Shown here piece after piece: positions 1 to 9,305 of a DNA stretch of 59,801 nucleotides. The position numbers were made by a program, and so were the translations under genes. The notes beneath the pieces are model-generated. The model saw only the letters and a program-made list of their open reading frames with translations, ran no database searches and was not told where the DNA came from. Within the stretch, counting starts at the first letter, position 1. Every line of letters begins with the position of its first letter. The DNA is from Pirellulales bacterium (GTDB lineage: Bacteria; Planctomycetota; Planctomycetia; Pirellulales; JAEUIK01), in assembly GCA_019694435.1 (NCBI GenBank), contig JAIBBZ010000035.1:1-59801 (forward strand), read 5' to 3'.

Positions 1-205
1 CTGCTGCGCCCCGGCCTGCGAGCCGACCTGCTGCGCCGCTCCTTCGTGCTGCGACGATTGCTGCCACAAGTGCTGCAAGGTCAAGCGCTGCCGTCGTCAT
101 CGCTGCTGCCGTCCGAAGTGCTGCAAGATGAGCTGCTGCGAGCCGACCTGCTGCGCCCCGGCTTGCGAGCCCAGCTGCTGCGCTCCGGCTTCGTGCTGCA
201 ACTAA
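1..205 (+). CDS. Cysteine-rich repeat protein, C-terminal part (5' end outside window)
   Basis: The frame that starts at base 2 is open from the window edge to a TAA at 203-205, so only the last 67 residues are seen. Of these 25 are cysteine, mostly as CC pairs spaced 3-6 residues apart in units such as CCAPACEPTCC and CCAPASCCN, with a Lys/Arg/His-rich stretch in the middle (KVKRCRRHR). The unit CEPTCCAPACEP occurs twice, so the protein is an internal repeat. Planctomycetes are known to carry short proteins of this kind; their function is unknown, with metal binding or a disulfide-linked surface layer as guesses. The start codon and any signal peptide lie outside. A strong hairpin with a T run follows 41 bases later. 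The reading frame is convincing because it ends cleanly and has a strong compositional signature; the role is not known. Confidence 0.72.
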   Translation, partial: CCAPACEPTCCAAPSCCDDCCHKCCKVKRCRRHRCCRPKCCKMSCCEPTCCAPACEPSCCAPASCCN

Positions 206-245
206 GCCTGGCGGCCCGCTCGTCGGGCTCGTCAGCTTAAGCTGA

Positions 246-295
246 AACACTCCCGGCCCTTCGCGCCTCGGTATGGTGCGAAGGGCCGCGGTGTT
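246..295. terminator. Bidirectional intrinsic terminator
   Basis: An 11-bp perfect stem (CGGCCCTTCGC with GCGAAGGGCCG) is extended by AACAC/GTGTT across a short mismatch, and is followed by TTTTT on the plus strand and by a matching A run on the other side. It lies between the Cys-rich gene (plus) and the sulfotransferase gene (minus), which converge here, so it can serve both. Confidence 0.8.
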
Positions 296-338
296 TTTAC
301 CGCGTAGCCCGCCCTCGGCGGCGCCCCTGGCGGCGGAT

Positions 339-1112
339 TTATCGCACCAAGGCTTCGAGTTCTGCGGTCGAGCGCGACCAGGCCGAAAGATCGCGCCCCA
401 GCAGTTTGCCGAGCTCGCGGTTGCTCGTGTCGAACTCGGCCAGCAGGCGGTCGAGGGTACCGCGATCGATGCGCAGCTCGTCGGGCTGATGCGCGTTGTG
501 GCGCTCGCGGGCCTCGGGCGGCTCGTGTTGTGGATCGACGCCCAAGAATTCGAACAGCGAACGGCAGAACGCCGCCGGGTCGGCCCGCAGATCGTCGTGC
601 AACAGCATCAGCCGGTCGGACGGCGGGACGTACTCGAAGTAGGGCGGCAGGTCGAGCACGTACTTGCCCCGGCGGACATAGGCAAACGGGCTGACCGACA
701 CCCCCGCCACGGCGGCCCGTTGCGATTCCTCGGCCAGCGCGTCGGCCAGCGACAGGGTCTCCAGGCCGTTCTGGCGCGAGAAGCGATAGTTCGAAATCGC
801 GCGTTCGGCCGGGTGCCGCAAGATCATCACGACCTTCATGGCCGGGAACTGCTCTTTCATGCGCCGGGCGGCACCGGGTGATTCGAGATATGACGTCGAT
901 TTTTCCCCGACGGCCCGAGCGGTGCCTGTGTCGGCGAACCACTGGGCGAGATACCACGCGCGATCGCGTCCCGGCCGCGGGTCTTCGACGAAATATTTGG
1001 GCTCCGGCCACGCGGGCCGCGCCATATAAACCTGCGGATGGCTGGCGAGGATTCGCACGAGCGAGGTGGTACCCGACCGCTGCCCACCGGCAATAACGAA
1101 GTTGGGTTCCAT
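339..1112 (-). CDS. Sulfotransferase family protein
   Basis: A 257-residue protein that would move a sulfuryl group from PAPS to a carbohydrate or lipid acceptor. The 5'-phosphosulfate loop GGQRSGTTSL is at residues 9-18, and the 3'-phosphate motif around ILRHPAERAISNY is at 97-109, with Arg99 and Ser107 in the expected places. The frame is open further upstream, but the ATG at 1112 puts the P-loop near the N-terminus as usual for the family and lies only 10 bases after the stop of the upstream glycosyltransferase gene, so translation is probably coupled. As the third gene of a run with a WecE-like aminotransferase and a GT2, it probably sulfates a surface glycan or its lipid carrier; the acceptor cannot be told from sequence. 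The convergent terminator at 246-295 ends the operon. Confidence 0.85.
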   Translation of the reverse strand: MEPNFVIAGGQRSGTTSLVRILASHPQVYMARPAWPEPKYFVEDPRPGRDRAWYLAQWFADTGTARAVGEKSTSYLESPGAARRMKEQFPAMKVVMILRHPAERAISNYRFSRQNGLETLSLADALAEESQRAAVAGVSVSPFAYVRRGKYVLDLPPYFEYVPPSDRLMLLHDDLRADPAAFCRSLFEFLGVDPQHEPPEARERHNAHQPDELRIDRGTLDRLLAEFDTSNRELGKLLGRDLSAWSRSTAELEALVR

Positions 1113-1122
1113 CGCGGCGCCG

Positions 1123-2118
1123 TTAGAGCCTCTTGCGGATGCGATACGACTTCTGCCCCGAGACGTCGTTGACGATACGCACCAGGTACTCGCCGACAGC
1201 GGCGAAGATGATGAGCACAATGCCCTGGTAGAACGACATCAGCACGACCAGCGACGGCCAGCCAGGAGTTTGCGTCTTGACGAAGAAGCTGCGAATCAAG
1301 AAGAAGGCGCCCAACAGGAAGCTGAACAGCGACGTGGCCAGACCGATGCCACACAAGAGCCGCAGCGGGAAGGACGAGTAGTTGAACACGATCCGCCAAA
1401 CCAGCCGGGCAATCGTGCTCAGGTTGTAGTTCGAGGTGCCGACCGGCCGGGCGTGATGCGCGACGGGTACGTTGGCAAAGGTCTTGGCCGAGAGCAACAC
1501 CAGGCCGGGGATGTACGGAAAGGTTGTGTTTACCTGGCACATCGCGTCGACCACTTCGCGGCGCAGGCAGCGAAAGTTGGTCAGCACCAGGGTCTTGGGC
1601 TTGTTGAACAGCTTGTAGTTCAACCAGCCGACGAGCTTCGAGCCGAGCAGGCGGAAGGTGCCGTGCATCTTCTGATGAAACTGGCCGAACACGGCGTCGG
1701 CGCCCTCGTCGGCCTTGCGGATCAGGTGGATCAACTCCTCCGGCGGGTTCTGGAGATCGTCGTCCATGGTGATCACCCAGTCGCCGCGCGACTGCTGCAG
1801 CCCGCAGAACACGGCACTGTGCTGCCCGTAGTTGCGCAGCAGGTCGATGATGACCAGTTCATCGCGGCCCTGCTTGAGGCGTTCGAGCACTTGCCAGCTC
1901 TCATCGGGGCTGCCGTCGTTGACGAAGATGTATTCGTGCGAATACGGGTGCTGGGCGAAGAACGCATCGAGCCGTTCGACGAGCTTGGGCAACAGGGGCG
2001 CCGAGCGATAGACGGGGATCACGATGGAATAGCGCGGACGCGCGCGGCCATCGGGCGACGGGGCCGGCTCGGCCGCGGCGCTGACGTGGCTTTCGCTCGA
2101 GTGCGGCGCCGCGGTCAT
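1123..2118 (-). CDS. GT2 family glycosyltransferase with C-terminal membrane helices (ArnC/DPM1-like)
   Basis: The product (331 residues) has a GT-A domain at about residues 29-230, starting RYSIVIPVYR, with the nucleotide-sugar motif FVNDGS (65-70) and the metal motif MDDDLQ (118-123). Two hydrophobic segments follow near 235-260 and 275-300. This is the architecture of polyprenyl-phosphate glycosyltransferases such as ArnC and dolichol-phosphate mannose synthase, which load a sugar on a membrane lipid. The longer open frame upstream is only antisense to the aminotransferase gene; the ATG at 2118 overlaps that gene's TGA by four bases (ATGA), which fixes the start and couples translation. 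It is the middle gene of the wecE-like/GT2/sulfotransferase operon. The sugar substrate is not known. Confidence 0.88.
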   Translation of the reverse strand: MTAAPHSSESHVSAAAEPAPSPDGRARPRYSIVIPVYRSAPLLPKLVERLDAFFAQHPYSHEYIFVNDGSPDESWQVLERLKQGRDELVIIDLLRNYGQHSAVFCGLQQSRGDWVITMDDDLQNPPEELIHLIRKADEGADAVFGQFHQKMHGTFRLLGSKLVGWLNYKLFNKPKTLVLTNFRCLRREVVDAMCQVNTTFPYIPGLVLLSAKTFANVPVAHHARPVGTSNYNLSTIARLVWRIVFNYSSFPLRLLCGIGLATSLFSFLLGAFFLIRSFFVKTQTPGWPSLVVLMSFYQGIVLIIFAAVGEYLVRIVNDVSGQKSYRIRKRL

Positions 2119-3302
2119 GACCGAGCGACCGCCTGGCCGGAGGCCAACGTCACAGCCGGGCGCCGCAGGCGAAAAAACTCGCCGATCTGGTGCACGACCT
2201 CGGCTTGGTCGGCCGGCGTGATCTCGTAGTAGAAGGGCAGCCTCAACAGGCGCGCGGAGATCGACTCGGTCACCGGTAGTGGACCGGGGTTGCAGCCCAG
2301 TTTGCGGCCCATGGGCGAATCGTGCAGCGGGATGTAGTGGAACGTAGCACCAATGTTCTGCGCCTTGAGGTGCGCCATCAGCGCGTTGCGCGTCTCGGCG
2401 TCGGCCAGCATCACGTAGAACATGTGATAGTTGCTCTCGCTGTGCGGCGGGCAATAGGGCAACTGCACGAGGCCCTCGGCGGTCAGCGGGGCCAGCTCTT
2501 GTCGGTAGAGCAAATCGATTTGGCGGCGGCGTTCGGCGATGGCGTCGAGCATTTCCAACTGGGCATAGAGAAACGCCGATGCGACTTCGCTGGGGACGTA
2601 CGAGCTGCCGACGTCGACCCAGGTGTATTTGTCGACTTCACCCCGCAGAAATTGCGAGCGGTTCGTGCCCTTGTCGCGAATGATTTCGGCCTTGTGCAGC
2701 AAGGCCGGATCATTGATGCACAACGCCCCCCCCTCGCCACAGGTGTAGTTTTTGGTCTCGTGAAAACTGTAGGCGCCCAAGGGGGCCAACGAACCCAGGG
2801 CTCGACCGCGATAAAAGGCATGCACGCCTTGCGCCGCGTCTTCGAAACAGTGGACGCCGTGCCGCTGGGCGATCGCGAGGATCTCGTCCATCTCGCAGGC
2901 CACGCCGGCATAGTGCACCGGGAGAATCGCCTTGGTCTTCGGCGTGATGGCCGCCTCGATCAACCGCTCGTCGAGATTCAGCGTGTCGGGCCGGATGTCG
3001 ACGAAGATGGGTTTGGCGCCCAGCCGGACGATCGCGTTGGCGGTGGAGACGAACGTGAACGAGGGCAGGATGACCTCGTCGCCCGGCCCGATATCGCACA
3101 GCATCGCGGCCATTTCCAAGGCCGCCGTACAAGAGGGGGTCAGCAGCACCTTGTGGATACCGAATCGCTCCTCGAGAATTCGGCTGCAACTGCGCGTGAA
3201 ATGGCCGTCGCCGGCAATGTTGCCCAGCGTTACGGCCTGGGCGACGTAGTACAGCTCTTTGCCGGCGATGAACGGCTTATTGAACGGAATGCGTCGCTGC
3301 AT
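2115..3302 (-). CDS. wecE: dTDP-4-amino-4,6-dideoxygalactose transaminase (WecE-like)
   Basis: A 395-residue member of the DegT/DnrJ/EryC1/StrS PLP aminotransferases. It matches the WecE/RffA branch closely: the N-terminus IPFNKP, the block KVLLTPSCTAALEMAA, PVHYAGVACEMD, the SFHETKNYT segment with the PLP lysine at residue 184, and RDKGTNRSQF with VDKYTW. WecE makes dTDP-4-amino-4,6-dideoxygalactose (Fuc4N precursor) from the 4-keto sugar and glutamate. It heads a three-gene minus-strand operon, and its TGA overlaps the next gene's ATG. Together the genes suggest synthesis, lipid loading and sulfation of an amino-sugar glycan. A promoter-like pair lies about 90 bases upstream (3391-3418). 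The family call is firm; the exact sugar is inferred from similarity recalled for the E. coli protein. Confidence 0.88.
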   Translation of the reverse strand: MQRRIPFNKPFIAGKELYYVAQAVTLGNIAGDGHFTRSCSRILEERFGIHKVLLTPSCTAALEMAAMLCDIGPGDEVILPSFTFVSTANAIVRLGAKPIFVDIRPDTLNLDERLIEAAITPKTKAILPVHYAGVACEMDEILAIAQRHGVHCFEDAAQGVHAFYRGRALGSLAPLGAYSFHETKNYTCGEGGALCINDPALLHKAEIIRDKGTNRSQFLRGEVDKYTWVDVGSSYVPSEVASAFLYAQLEMLDAIAERRRQIDLLYRQELAPLTAEGLVQLPYCPPHSESNYHMFYVMLADAETRNALMAHLKAQNIGATFHYIPLHDSPMGRKLGCNPGPLPVTESISARLLRLPFYYEITPADQAEVVHQIGEFFRLRRPAVTLASGQAVARS

Positions 3303-3721
3303 GAACTATCGCCCCCCATGGGGCGGCAAAGGGAACGAGACGTGCAGGCCAAAAGCAGCCGGCGGCGATCATCCGACGCGGATATAGTCCATAATACTGG
3401 ACCCGGGGGGACCGACAACGATTTCGCCGCACGGCGGACGTGGACGTGACCGCCCTTTGCGCACAGCCTCATGGTTTCGTCGCTACCTTGCTCCGAACCG
3501 TTGCAATCGGCACGTTGTCCTGCTCGTGAGACCGCGCCCAGGCGACGTGCCGGACCGCCGCGAGCAACTCGTCACGCCGCACGACGGCGGGTATGATTTG
3601 GGTTTGCGACCGCCCGACAGGCTGCGTTCCGATCGGATGTCGTGAGCCGTATGCCGGCGATCTGCCGCCGCCAGCCTTAATCCCCCCCTCCTGACCCGAG
3701 CAACCAGCCCGAGCCCGTTCG
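3303..3721. other. Divergent intergenic region wecE/leuC
   Basis: There is no convincing gene in these 419 bases. The only element I can point to is a promoter-like pair for the wecE operon at 3391-3418. No T-box or leucine-rich leader peptide is visible before leuC, and leuC has no clear Shine-Dalgarno sequence. Confidence 0.5.
3391..3418 (-). promoter_or_regulatory. Candidate sigma70-type promoter of the wecE operon
   Basis: Read on the minus strand: TTGTCG, 16 bases, TATTAT. The -10 box differs from consensus by one base and the -35 by two. It lies 89 bases before the wecE ATG. Inferred from pattern only. Confidence 0.4.
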
Positions 3722-5137
3722 ATGAGCAATTCCCCCCGCACGATGTTCGAAAAGATTTGGGACGCCCACGTAGTCCACGCGCCGCCGGGGGAACAGACGA
3801 TTCTGTACATCGACCTGCACCTGGTCCATGAAGTGACCAGCGCCCAGGCATTCGAGGGCCTGCGCATCGCGGGCCGCAAGGTGCGCTGTCCCGAGCGGAC
3901 GATCGCCACGCCCGATCACAATGTGCCGACCACCGATCGCCGGTTGCCGATCGCCGACCCGATCTCCAAGCAGCAGATCGACACCTTGCGGCGCAATTGC
4001 GAAGAATTCGGTATCCGGCTGTACGACATCAACGATCCTCACCAGGGCATCGTGCACGTGATCGGGCCCGAGCTGGGCCGCACACAGCCAGGTATGACGA
4101 TCGTCTGCGGCGACAGCCATACGGCCACGCACGGGGCCTTCGGCGCGCTGGCTTTTGGCATCGGCACCAGCGAAGTCGAACACGTCCTGGCCACGCAGAC
4201 GTTGTTGCAGTTCCGGCCCAAGACGTTGGAGTTGCGGATCGACGGGCGGCTCGCCACGGGCGTTACCGCGAAGGATTTGATTCTGTACTTGATCGGTGAA
4301 TTGACGACCGACGGCGGCACGGGCTATTGCATCGAGTACACCGGCAGCGCCGTCCGCGCGCTGAGCATGGAAGAGCGGATGACGGTCTGCAATATGTCGA
4401 TCGAGGCCGGCGCCCGGGCCGGGATGATCGCCCCCGACTCGACGACCTTCGACTATTTGCGCGGTCGCCCGTTTGCCCCGCCAGGCGCCGCGTTTGACCG
4501 GGCCGTGACGCGTTGGGAGCAACTGCCCAGCGACCCCGGCGCGAAGTACGACAAGTCGCTCGTGTTCCAGGCCAGCAATGTCAGCCCGCAAGTCACCTGG
4601 GGCACCAATCCCGGCCAGGTCGCGCCGGTGACCGGCCGTGTGCCCGAGCCGGCAGCGCTCGACGACGACAATGCCCGCAAGGCGGCCGCACAGGCGTTGA
4701 ATTACATGGGCCTCAAGCCCGGCACGCCCATTACCGACATTCCCATCGATCGCGTGTTCATCGGTTCCTGCACGAACAGCCGGATCGAAGACTTGCGTGC
4801 CGCGGCCAAGGTCGTGCGCGGCTACCATGTGGCCGATCGCGTGCACGCGATGGTCGTCCCAGGCAGCGGACCGGTCAAACGGCAGGCCGAAAGTGAGGGC
4901 CTCGATCGTGTGTTTACCGAGGCGGGGTTCGAATGGCGCGAGGCCGGCTGCAGCATGTGCCTGGCGATGAACCCGGACGTGCTATCGCCGGGCGAGCGGT
5001 GCGCGTCGACGAGTAACCGCAATTTCGAAGGTCGCCAAGGCAAGGACGGCCGCACGCACCTCGTGTCGCCGGCGATGGCTGCGGCGGCGGCGGTGCGGGG
5101 CGCGTTTGTCGATATCCGCGACTGGCAGTTCAAGTAA
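3722..5137 (+). CDS. leuC: 3-isopropylmalate dehydratase large subunit
   Basis: LeuC (471 residues) is the catalytic, [4Fe-4S]-carrying subunit of isopropylmalate isomerase, which converts 2- to 3-isopropylmalate in leucine synthesis. The start [10 protein letters not shown], the segment [13 protein letters not shown] and the three cluster ligands are all present: Cys350 in GSCTNSR, and Cys410 and Cys413 in GCSMCLAMN. Length is normal for the family. The ATG at 3722 gives the usual short N-terminus. leuD follows after 33 bases on the same strand, so the two subunits form an operon; the other leu genes are not in the window. The plus-strand genes leuC-leuD-cnoX are divergent from the glycan operon. 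Confidence 0.97.
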   Translation: MSNSPRTMFEKIWDAHVVHAPPGEQTILYIDLHLVHEVTSAQAFEGLRIAGRKVRCPERTIATPDHNVPTTDRRLPIADPISKQQIDTLRRNCEEFGIRLYDINDPHQGIVHVIGPELGRTQPGMTIVCGDSHTATHGAFGALAFGIGTSEVEHVLATQTLLQFRPKTLELRIDGRLATGVTAKDLILYLIGELTTDGGTGYCIEYTGSAVRALSMEERMTVCNMSIEAGARAGMIAPDSTTFDYLRGRPFAPPGAAFDRAVTRWEQLPSDPGAKYDKSLVFQASNVSPQVTWGTNPGQVAPVTGRVPEPAALDDDNARKAAAQALNYMGLKPGTPITDIPIDRVFIGSCTNSRIEDLRAAAKVVRGYHVADRVHAMVVPGSGPVKRQAESEGLDRVFTEAGFEWREAGCSMCLAMNPDVLSPGERCASTSNRNFEGRQGKDGRTHLVSPAMAAAAAVRGAFVDIRDWQFK

Positions 5138-5170
5138 GTTGTTGGCCGTTTTCTCAAGGCACCGAGATTG

Positions 5171-5767
5171 ATGCAACCGTTTACCACGCATACCGGCCTA
5201 GTCGTGAGCATGGACCGGGTGAATGTCGACACTGACCAGATCATCCCCAAACAGTTCCTCAAGCGGATCGAGCGGACCGGCTTCGGGCAGTTCTTGTTCT
5301 TTGACTGGCGGTTTTTGAACGACGGGCAGCCGAATCCCGAATTCGAGCTCAATCGTCCTGCCGCACAGGGGGCCACGATTCTGGTGGCGCGACGCAATTT
5401 CGGCTGCGGTTCGAGCCGCGAACACGCGCCCTGGGCCCTCGAGGATTTTGGCTTTCGCGCGATTCTCGCGCCGTCGTTCGCCGACATCTTCTACAACAAC
5501 TGTTTCAAGAACGGGCTGCTGCCGATTCGGTTGAGCGAAGTGCAGATCGACGACTTGTTCCGCCGCGCGGCCGCGACGCCGGGTTACAAGCTGACGATCG
5601 ATCTGGCCAAGGCCACAATCCGCGACGAACAAGGGCTGGAGATCAAATTCGAGATCGATCCCTTCCGCCAGCATTGCCTGCTGAACGGCCTGGATGACAT
5701 CGGGCTGACGTTGCAGCACGAGGACAAGATCGCCGCCTATGAGGCGCGGCTCAGCACGGCGGGCTGA
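5171..5767 (+). CDS. leuD: 3-isopropylmalate dehydratase small subunit
   Basis: LeuD (198 residues, usual length about 200) closes the active site of the LeuCD isomerase and holds the substrate. Visible family marks are [15 protein letters not shown] near the N-terminus, the [15 protein letters not shown] segment that holds the substrate loop, and a C-terminal region ending in a short basic/acidic tail. A TTG lies directly before the ATG at 5171; I use the ATG, since it gives the usual MQPFTTHTG start. It lies 33 bases after leuC and 39 bases before the thioredoxin-TPR gene, so all three may be one transcript. Confidence 0.96.
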   Translation: MQPFTTHTGLVVSMDRVNVDTDQIIPKQFLKRIERTGFGQFLFFDWRFLNDGQPNPEFELNRPAAQGATILVARRNFGCGSSREHAPWALEDFGFRAILAPSFADIFYNNCFKNGLLPIRLSEVQIDDLFRRAAATPGYKLTIDLAKATIRDEQGLEIKFEIDPFRQHCLLNGLDDIGLTLQHEDKIAAYEARLSTAG

Positions 5768-5806
5768 GCGGATCGACGCGACCACCAGCAGCGGCAAGAG
5801 TTGATG

Positions 5807-6673
5807 ATGTCCCACGACGGTACGCCCTGGGTACTCGAAACGACCGACGAGCGTTTCGCCGCCGATTGCATCGAGCGTTCGCACGACGTACCGGTGGTGG
5901 TCGACTTTTGGGCCGAGTGGTGCGGGCCGTGCCGGATGCTCGGCCCGACGCTAGCGCAACTGGCCGGCGAATTCGGCGGGCGATTCCTGCTCGTGAAGGC
6001 CGAAATGGACGTCAATCAGGGCGCCGCCGCGGGACTGCGCGTCGAAGCGATCCCGGCCGTTTTCGCGCTCCGCGACGGTCAAATTGTCGATCAATTTGTC
6101 GGTCTGTTGCCCGAACCGCAATTGCGGGCCTGGATCGAGCGCATTTTGCCGCAACCGGCCGAAGTGCTGGCGAAGGATGCGGCGCAGCTCGAATCGACCG
6201 CGCCGCGCGATGCCGAAGCGAAGTACCGAGAGGCGCTGCGGCTCGATGCGAACCTGGCCCCGGCCAAGATTGGCCTCGCGCGTCTCCTCGTGCACACGGG
6301 CCAACTCGACGAGGCCGGCCGCTGGATCGCCGATCTAAGGGAACGCGGCTTTCTCGAGCCCGAGGCGGAAGCCGTCGAGGCCGAGTTGGCGCTGCGCGCA
6401 CATGCCGGCGACAGTGGTGCGGTCGACGCGCTGCGAGCGGTCGTTGTCGCCGAACCCGACAACGGCCAGGCCCGGCTCGATCTGGCCCAGGCGCTGGCGG
6501 CCGCGGGCCAGCACGCCGAGGCGCTGGAATTGTGCTTGAGGCTAGTGCAGACCGACCGCAAGACGCACGGCGACCCGGCCCGGGAGACGATGGTCAACAT
6601 CTTCCACCTGCTGGGCCCGGACCACGAGCTGGTCAGCGAATATCGCCGCCGGCTTTCGGCCGCGTTGTACTAG
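5807..6673 (+). CDS. Thioredoxin-TPR protein (CnoX/YbbN-like)
   Basis: A 288-residue cytoplasmic protein with an N-terminal thioredoxin fold (about residues 5-110) and TPR-like helices after residue 125. The active site is a complete WCGPC, preceded by VVVDFWAE; the cis-proline site is AIPAV. The TPR half shows the spacing of helix pairs such as AEAKYREAL, APAKIGLARLLVHTG and AEALELCLRL. In E. coli, CnoX (YbbN) combines these folds as a chaperedoxin that hands clients to GroEL, although there the CxxC is not intact; alphaproteobacterial homologues keep it. TTG-ATG-ATG occur in a row at 5801-5809; I chose the ATG at 5807 because AAGAG lies six bases before it. Function is inferred from domain order. 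Confidence 0.88.
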   Translation: MSHDGTPWVLETTDERFAADCIERSHDVPVVVDFWAEWCGPCRMLGPTLAQLAGEFGGRFLLVKAEMDVNQGAAAGLRVEAIPAVFALRDGQIVDQFVGLLPEPQLRAWIERILPQPAEVLAKDAAQLESTAPRDAEAKYREALRLDANLAPAKIGLARLLVHTGQLDEAGRWIADLRERGFLEPEAEAVEAELALRAHAGDSGAVDALRAVVVAEPDNGQARLDLAQALAAAGQHAEALELCLRLVQTDRKTHGDPARETMVNIFHLLGPDHELVSEYRRRLSAALY

Positions 6674-6703
6674 GGCCGAGCGTCAATTTCAAACGGCCAT
6701 CGG

Positions 6704-7441
6704 TCAGCGCCGTTCCCGGCGATCGATCGCGGCGCTGTGCGCGGCTCGCTGACGACATCGTCGTGCGGCAAAGGCGAATCCAGCCAGGCCGGCTCCGAGC
6801 AGTGCGAACGACGATGGTTCCGGGACTAGGTCCGTATCGTCGAACCATTTGAAATTCTTCTCCGGCGCTAGCATGTCGGTTCCGCTCCAGGTGAGCGTGA
6901 GCTTGCCGTACATGTCGCCCAGATTGCTCGGATCGGTCCAAGGCAACGACTCGACCGCCGACGATGGTGCGGCGCCCGTCGAGATGATGATCGGGATAAC
7001 GCCCGCGACGCCCGTTCCGCTCAAGGGCGTCGAAGGCGTGCTGCCGTCGTCAAACAGGGAAGGTTGAACGCCGCCGCGCGAGGGGCGCAGATCGATCTCG
7101 ACCTTCGAGATGTAGACCGCCAGCGGATCGTCGACCACCGGCGAAAAGTTGTCGATCTCCCAAATGGCCGAGGACGTCTCGCCCGAGACGATGAAGCCAA
7201 AGTTGGGGTGATAGGGCGTGCTCGCGGTGTGCGTCAGCGGCGTGCCGATCAAGGTCATGGTCACGCTGCCGATCTCCAGGGGCGTGCCGCTGAAGATCGA
7301 CGAGAAGTGGACCGTCACCAGGCCGCCGGCGAGATCGTCCGCATAGTTGATCGGCTCGATGATCGTCGCCGTAGCGGGAGCGATGAAAACGGCCAAACAG
7401 GTTGCGACCGCCAAGGTCGAACGAAGCAGAGCAGCGTGCAT
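6704..7441 (-). CDS. PEP-CTERM sorted exported protein
   Basis: A 245-residue exported protein. It has an N-terminal signal peptide (hydrophobic residues about 8-25 ending near ATA) and, near the C-terminus, the PEP-CTERM signal: VPEPSSFALLGAGLAGFAFA followed by a basic cluster (ARRCRQR). Such signals are cleaved by exosortase, usually in bacteria that make exopolysaccharide. The middle (residues 28-205) is a beta-rich Ser/Thr/Gly-rich domain that I do not recognise; it has no enzyme motif. A GGGGG run 10 bases before the ATG can act as ribosome binding site. It converges with the cnoX gene, 30 bases apart. Substrate and role of the mature domain are unknown. Confidence 0.85.
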   Translation of the reverse strand: MHAALLRSTLAVATCLAVFIAPATATIIEPINYADDLAGGLVTVHFSSIFSGTPLEIGSVTMTLIGTPLTHTASTPYHPNFGFIVSGETSSAIWEIDNFSPVVDDPLAVYISKVEIDLRPSRGGVQPSLFDDGSTPSTPLSGTGVAGVIPIIISTGAAPSSAVESLPWTDPSNLGDMYGKLTLTWSGTDMLAPEKNFKWFDDTDLVPEPSSFALLGAGLAGFAFAARRCRQRAAHSAAIDRRERR

Positions 7442-7766
7442 GTGCGTGACCCCCAGAAGAGAAGGACGTGTTGTGCCCCACGCACCGTTGGCTCAGAAAC
7501 GCTTTGAAGATTGGTTCGAGTAAGACTCCGATTTGTGAAATGTCCGAATCCAGCGCGAGATTATCGTTCGCTCGGGGCGGCCCGTCCATCTAATTTTCAC
7601 CGGCGAGCGCCTCGTCTGACTCCGTACGCACAATGCGCACCATTCCGCTATTTGATTGGCAGCCATCGTTGGAGGCGCTTAGCAGACCGCGGTACGACGG
7701 CGAAGCAGACGAGCGGGTAACGTCCGAATTCGGTTGCCAAGGCCCGGCTGCAGTCGTTAGGCAGAC
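7442..7766. other. Intergenic region, no gene seen
   Basis: About 325 bases between the PEP-CTERM gene start (minus) and the DUF1501 gene stop (minus). I see no coding frame with family features, no tRNA, and no strong hairpin. It must hold the promoter of the PEP-CTERM gene, but no box pair is convincing. Confidence 0.4.
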
Positions 7767-9296
7767 CTACGCCAAGATTTCCCGGATGGGGCTACCGAAG
7801 TCGATCTCCAGACGCTTACGCCCGGGAACTTCGAGGCGGCGCGGGTCGAGGCCCAATTGGTGCATCACCGTGGCATGGATGTCGGTCACGTAGTGGCGGT
7901 TCTCAACGGCGTGGAAGCCCAACTCGTCGGTCGCGCCGTGCACGGTGCCGCCCTGGGTGCCGCCACCGGCCAGCCAGACGCTGAAACCGTAGGGGTGATG
8001 ATCGCGTCCATCGGAGTTCTGGGCGCCAGGCGTGCGGCCGAACTCGGTGGCCCAAACCACGAGGGTCTCGTCGAGCAGGCCGCGCTGTTTGAGGTCTTCC
8101 AGCAAGGCGGCGATCGGTTGATCGACCTGATCGCACAGGGCCGCGTGGCCGTTTTTCAAATTGCTGTGAGCGTCCCAGGCCCCGGCGCCGCCGTTCGAGC
8201 CGTGAAAGATCTGTACGAAGCGCACGCCGCGTTCGACCAGCCGCCGGGCGGCAAGGCACTGTTGACCAAAGACGCGGGACTCTTTGCGGTCGAGACCATA
8301 AAGCGCTTGGGTCGCGACTGTCTCGCGGTCGAACGACAGTACCTCGGGCACCGACATCTGCATGCGGAACGCCAGCTCATAGGCGCGAATTCGCGCGGCA
8401 ATCGCCGGATCGTCGGGGTATTCGACGCTGCTCAGTCCGTTGAGCTCGCCAAGCAGCTCAAATTCGGCTTGCTGCTCCTCGCGATAGATGCCCGCCCCGG
8501 GCGCTGCAAACGGCAAGGGCCGGGCTGGATCGACTTCGAGATGCACGCCGTTGTGCGCTGGCCCAAGGTATGCGGCACCATGCCCGCCGACGCCGCCGCA
8601 ACAGTCGGCAATTGGCGTGCCCATGACGACAAATTGCGGCAGGTCGTCGCACAACGAACCGAGTCCGTAGTGAACCCAGGAGCCGATCGTGGGGAACTGG
8701 CCCTCGAGCGAGTGCCGGCCGGTGTGGAACTGGAGCTGTGCACCGTGATTGTTGTCGGTCGTCCACATCGAACGGACGATCGCCAGGTCGTCGGCGCGCT
8801 GGGCCAGGTGCGGCCACCAATCGCTGATTTCGATCCCGCTTTGCCCGTGCTTCTGGTAGCCGATCTGCAACGGGAACAACTGCGGATGCGGATGATGCAG
8901 CCCCGGCACGATCTCGCGCAGGTTCTGCTTGAGGAATGGCGACTGCAACGGATCGACGAACGGGGTCTCGGCGACGGTCTTGCCGGCGTATTGCGTCAGC
9001 GCCGGCTTCGGGTCGAAACTCTCCATGTGGCTGGTGCCACCGATCATGAACAGCCAGATCACGCTCTTGGCTCGGGGCTGGAAGTGCGGCTGCCCATCGG
9101 GCGGCGACCAGCCCAAGGCGTCGGCCACGTGTTCGGGCGCGGCGGCACGGGCAACACCATCGCGGAACAGCAGCGAGCCCAGCACCAACCCCGTAAGGCC
9201 CATGCCGGTGTCAGCCAGGAAGGTGCGGCGATGCATGGTCCCGCGCGCCGGGTGGCAGCCGCAAGCGAATGCGTCTCGAGATGGCCGGAGGGGCAT
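7767..9296 (-). CDS. DUF1501 domain protein, Tat-exported (sulfatase-like fold), pair A
   Basis: A 509-residue protein of the planctomycete DUF1501 family, distantly related to alkaline phosphatases and sulfatases. The N-terminus has the twin-arginine motif RRTFLADTG (residues 23-31) and a hydrophobic stretch, so export by Tat is likely. Family blocks seen are [60 protein letters not shown] and [15 protein letters not shown], which holds the His/Asp pattern of the metal site. Start: ATG at 9296 has GAGG seven bases upstream, and that GAGG overlaps the stop codon of the DUF1549 gene before it, so the two are translationally coupled. An ATG at 9236 directly before the Tat motif is an alternative. 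Families of this pair are always found together; the biochemical role has not been established. Confidence 0.9.
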   Translation of the reverse strand: MPLRPSRDAFACGCHPARGTMHRRTFLADTGMGLTGLVLGSLLFRDGVARAAAPEHVADALGWSPPDGQPHFQPRAKSVIWLFMIGGTSHMESFDPKPALTQYAGKTVAETPFVDPLQSPFLKQNLREIVPGLHHPHPQLFPLQIGYQKHGQSGIEISDWWPHLAQRADDLAIVRSMWTTDNNHGAQLQFHTGRHSLEGQFPTIGSWVHYGLGSLCDDLPQFVVMGTPIADCCGGVGGHGAAYLGPAHNGVHLEVDPARPLPFAAPGAGIYREEQQAEFELLGELNGLSSVEYPDDPAIAARIRAYELAFRMQMSVPEVLSFDRETVATQALYGLDRKESRVFGQQCLAARRLVERGVRFVQIFHGSNGGAGAWDAHSNLKNGHAALCDQVDQPIAALLEDLKQRGLLDETLVVWATEFGRTPGAQNSDGRDHHPYGFSVWLAGGGTQGGTVHGATDELGFHAVENRHYVTDIHATVMHQLGLDPRRLEVPGRKRLEIDFGSPIREILA

Positions 9297-9305
9297 GTCC
9301 GTACC

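Noticed and set aside
3303..3721. T-box or leucine leader before leuC
   Set aside because: No specifier-loop pattern, no run of leucine codons in a short frame, and no antiterminator hairpin could be found.
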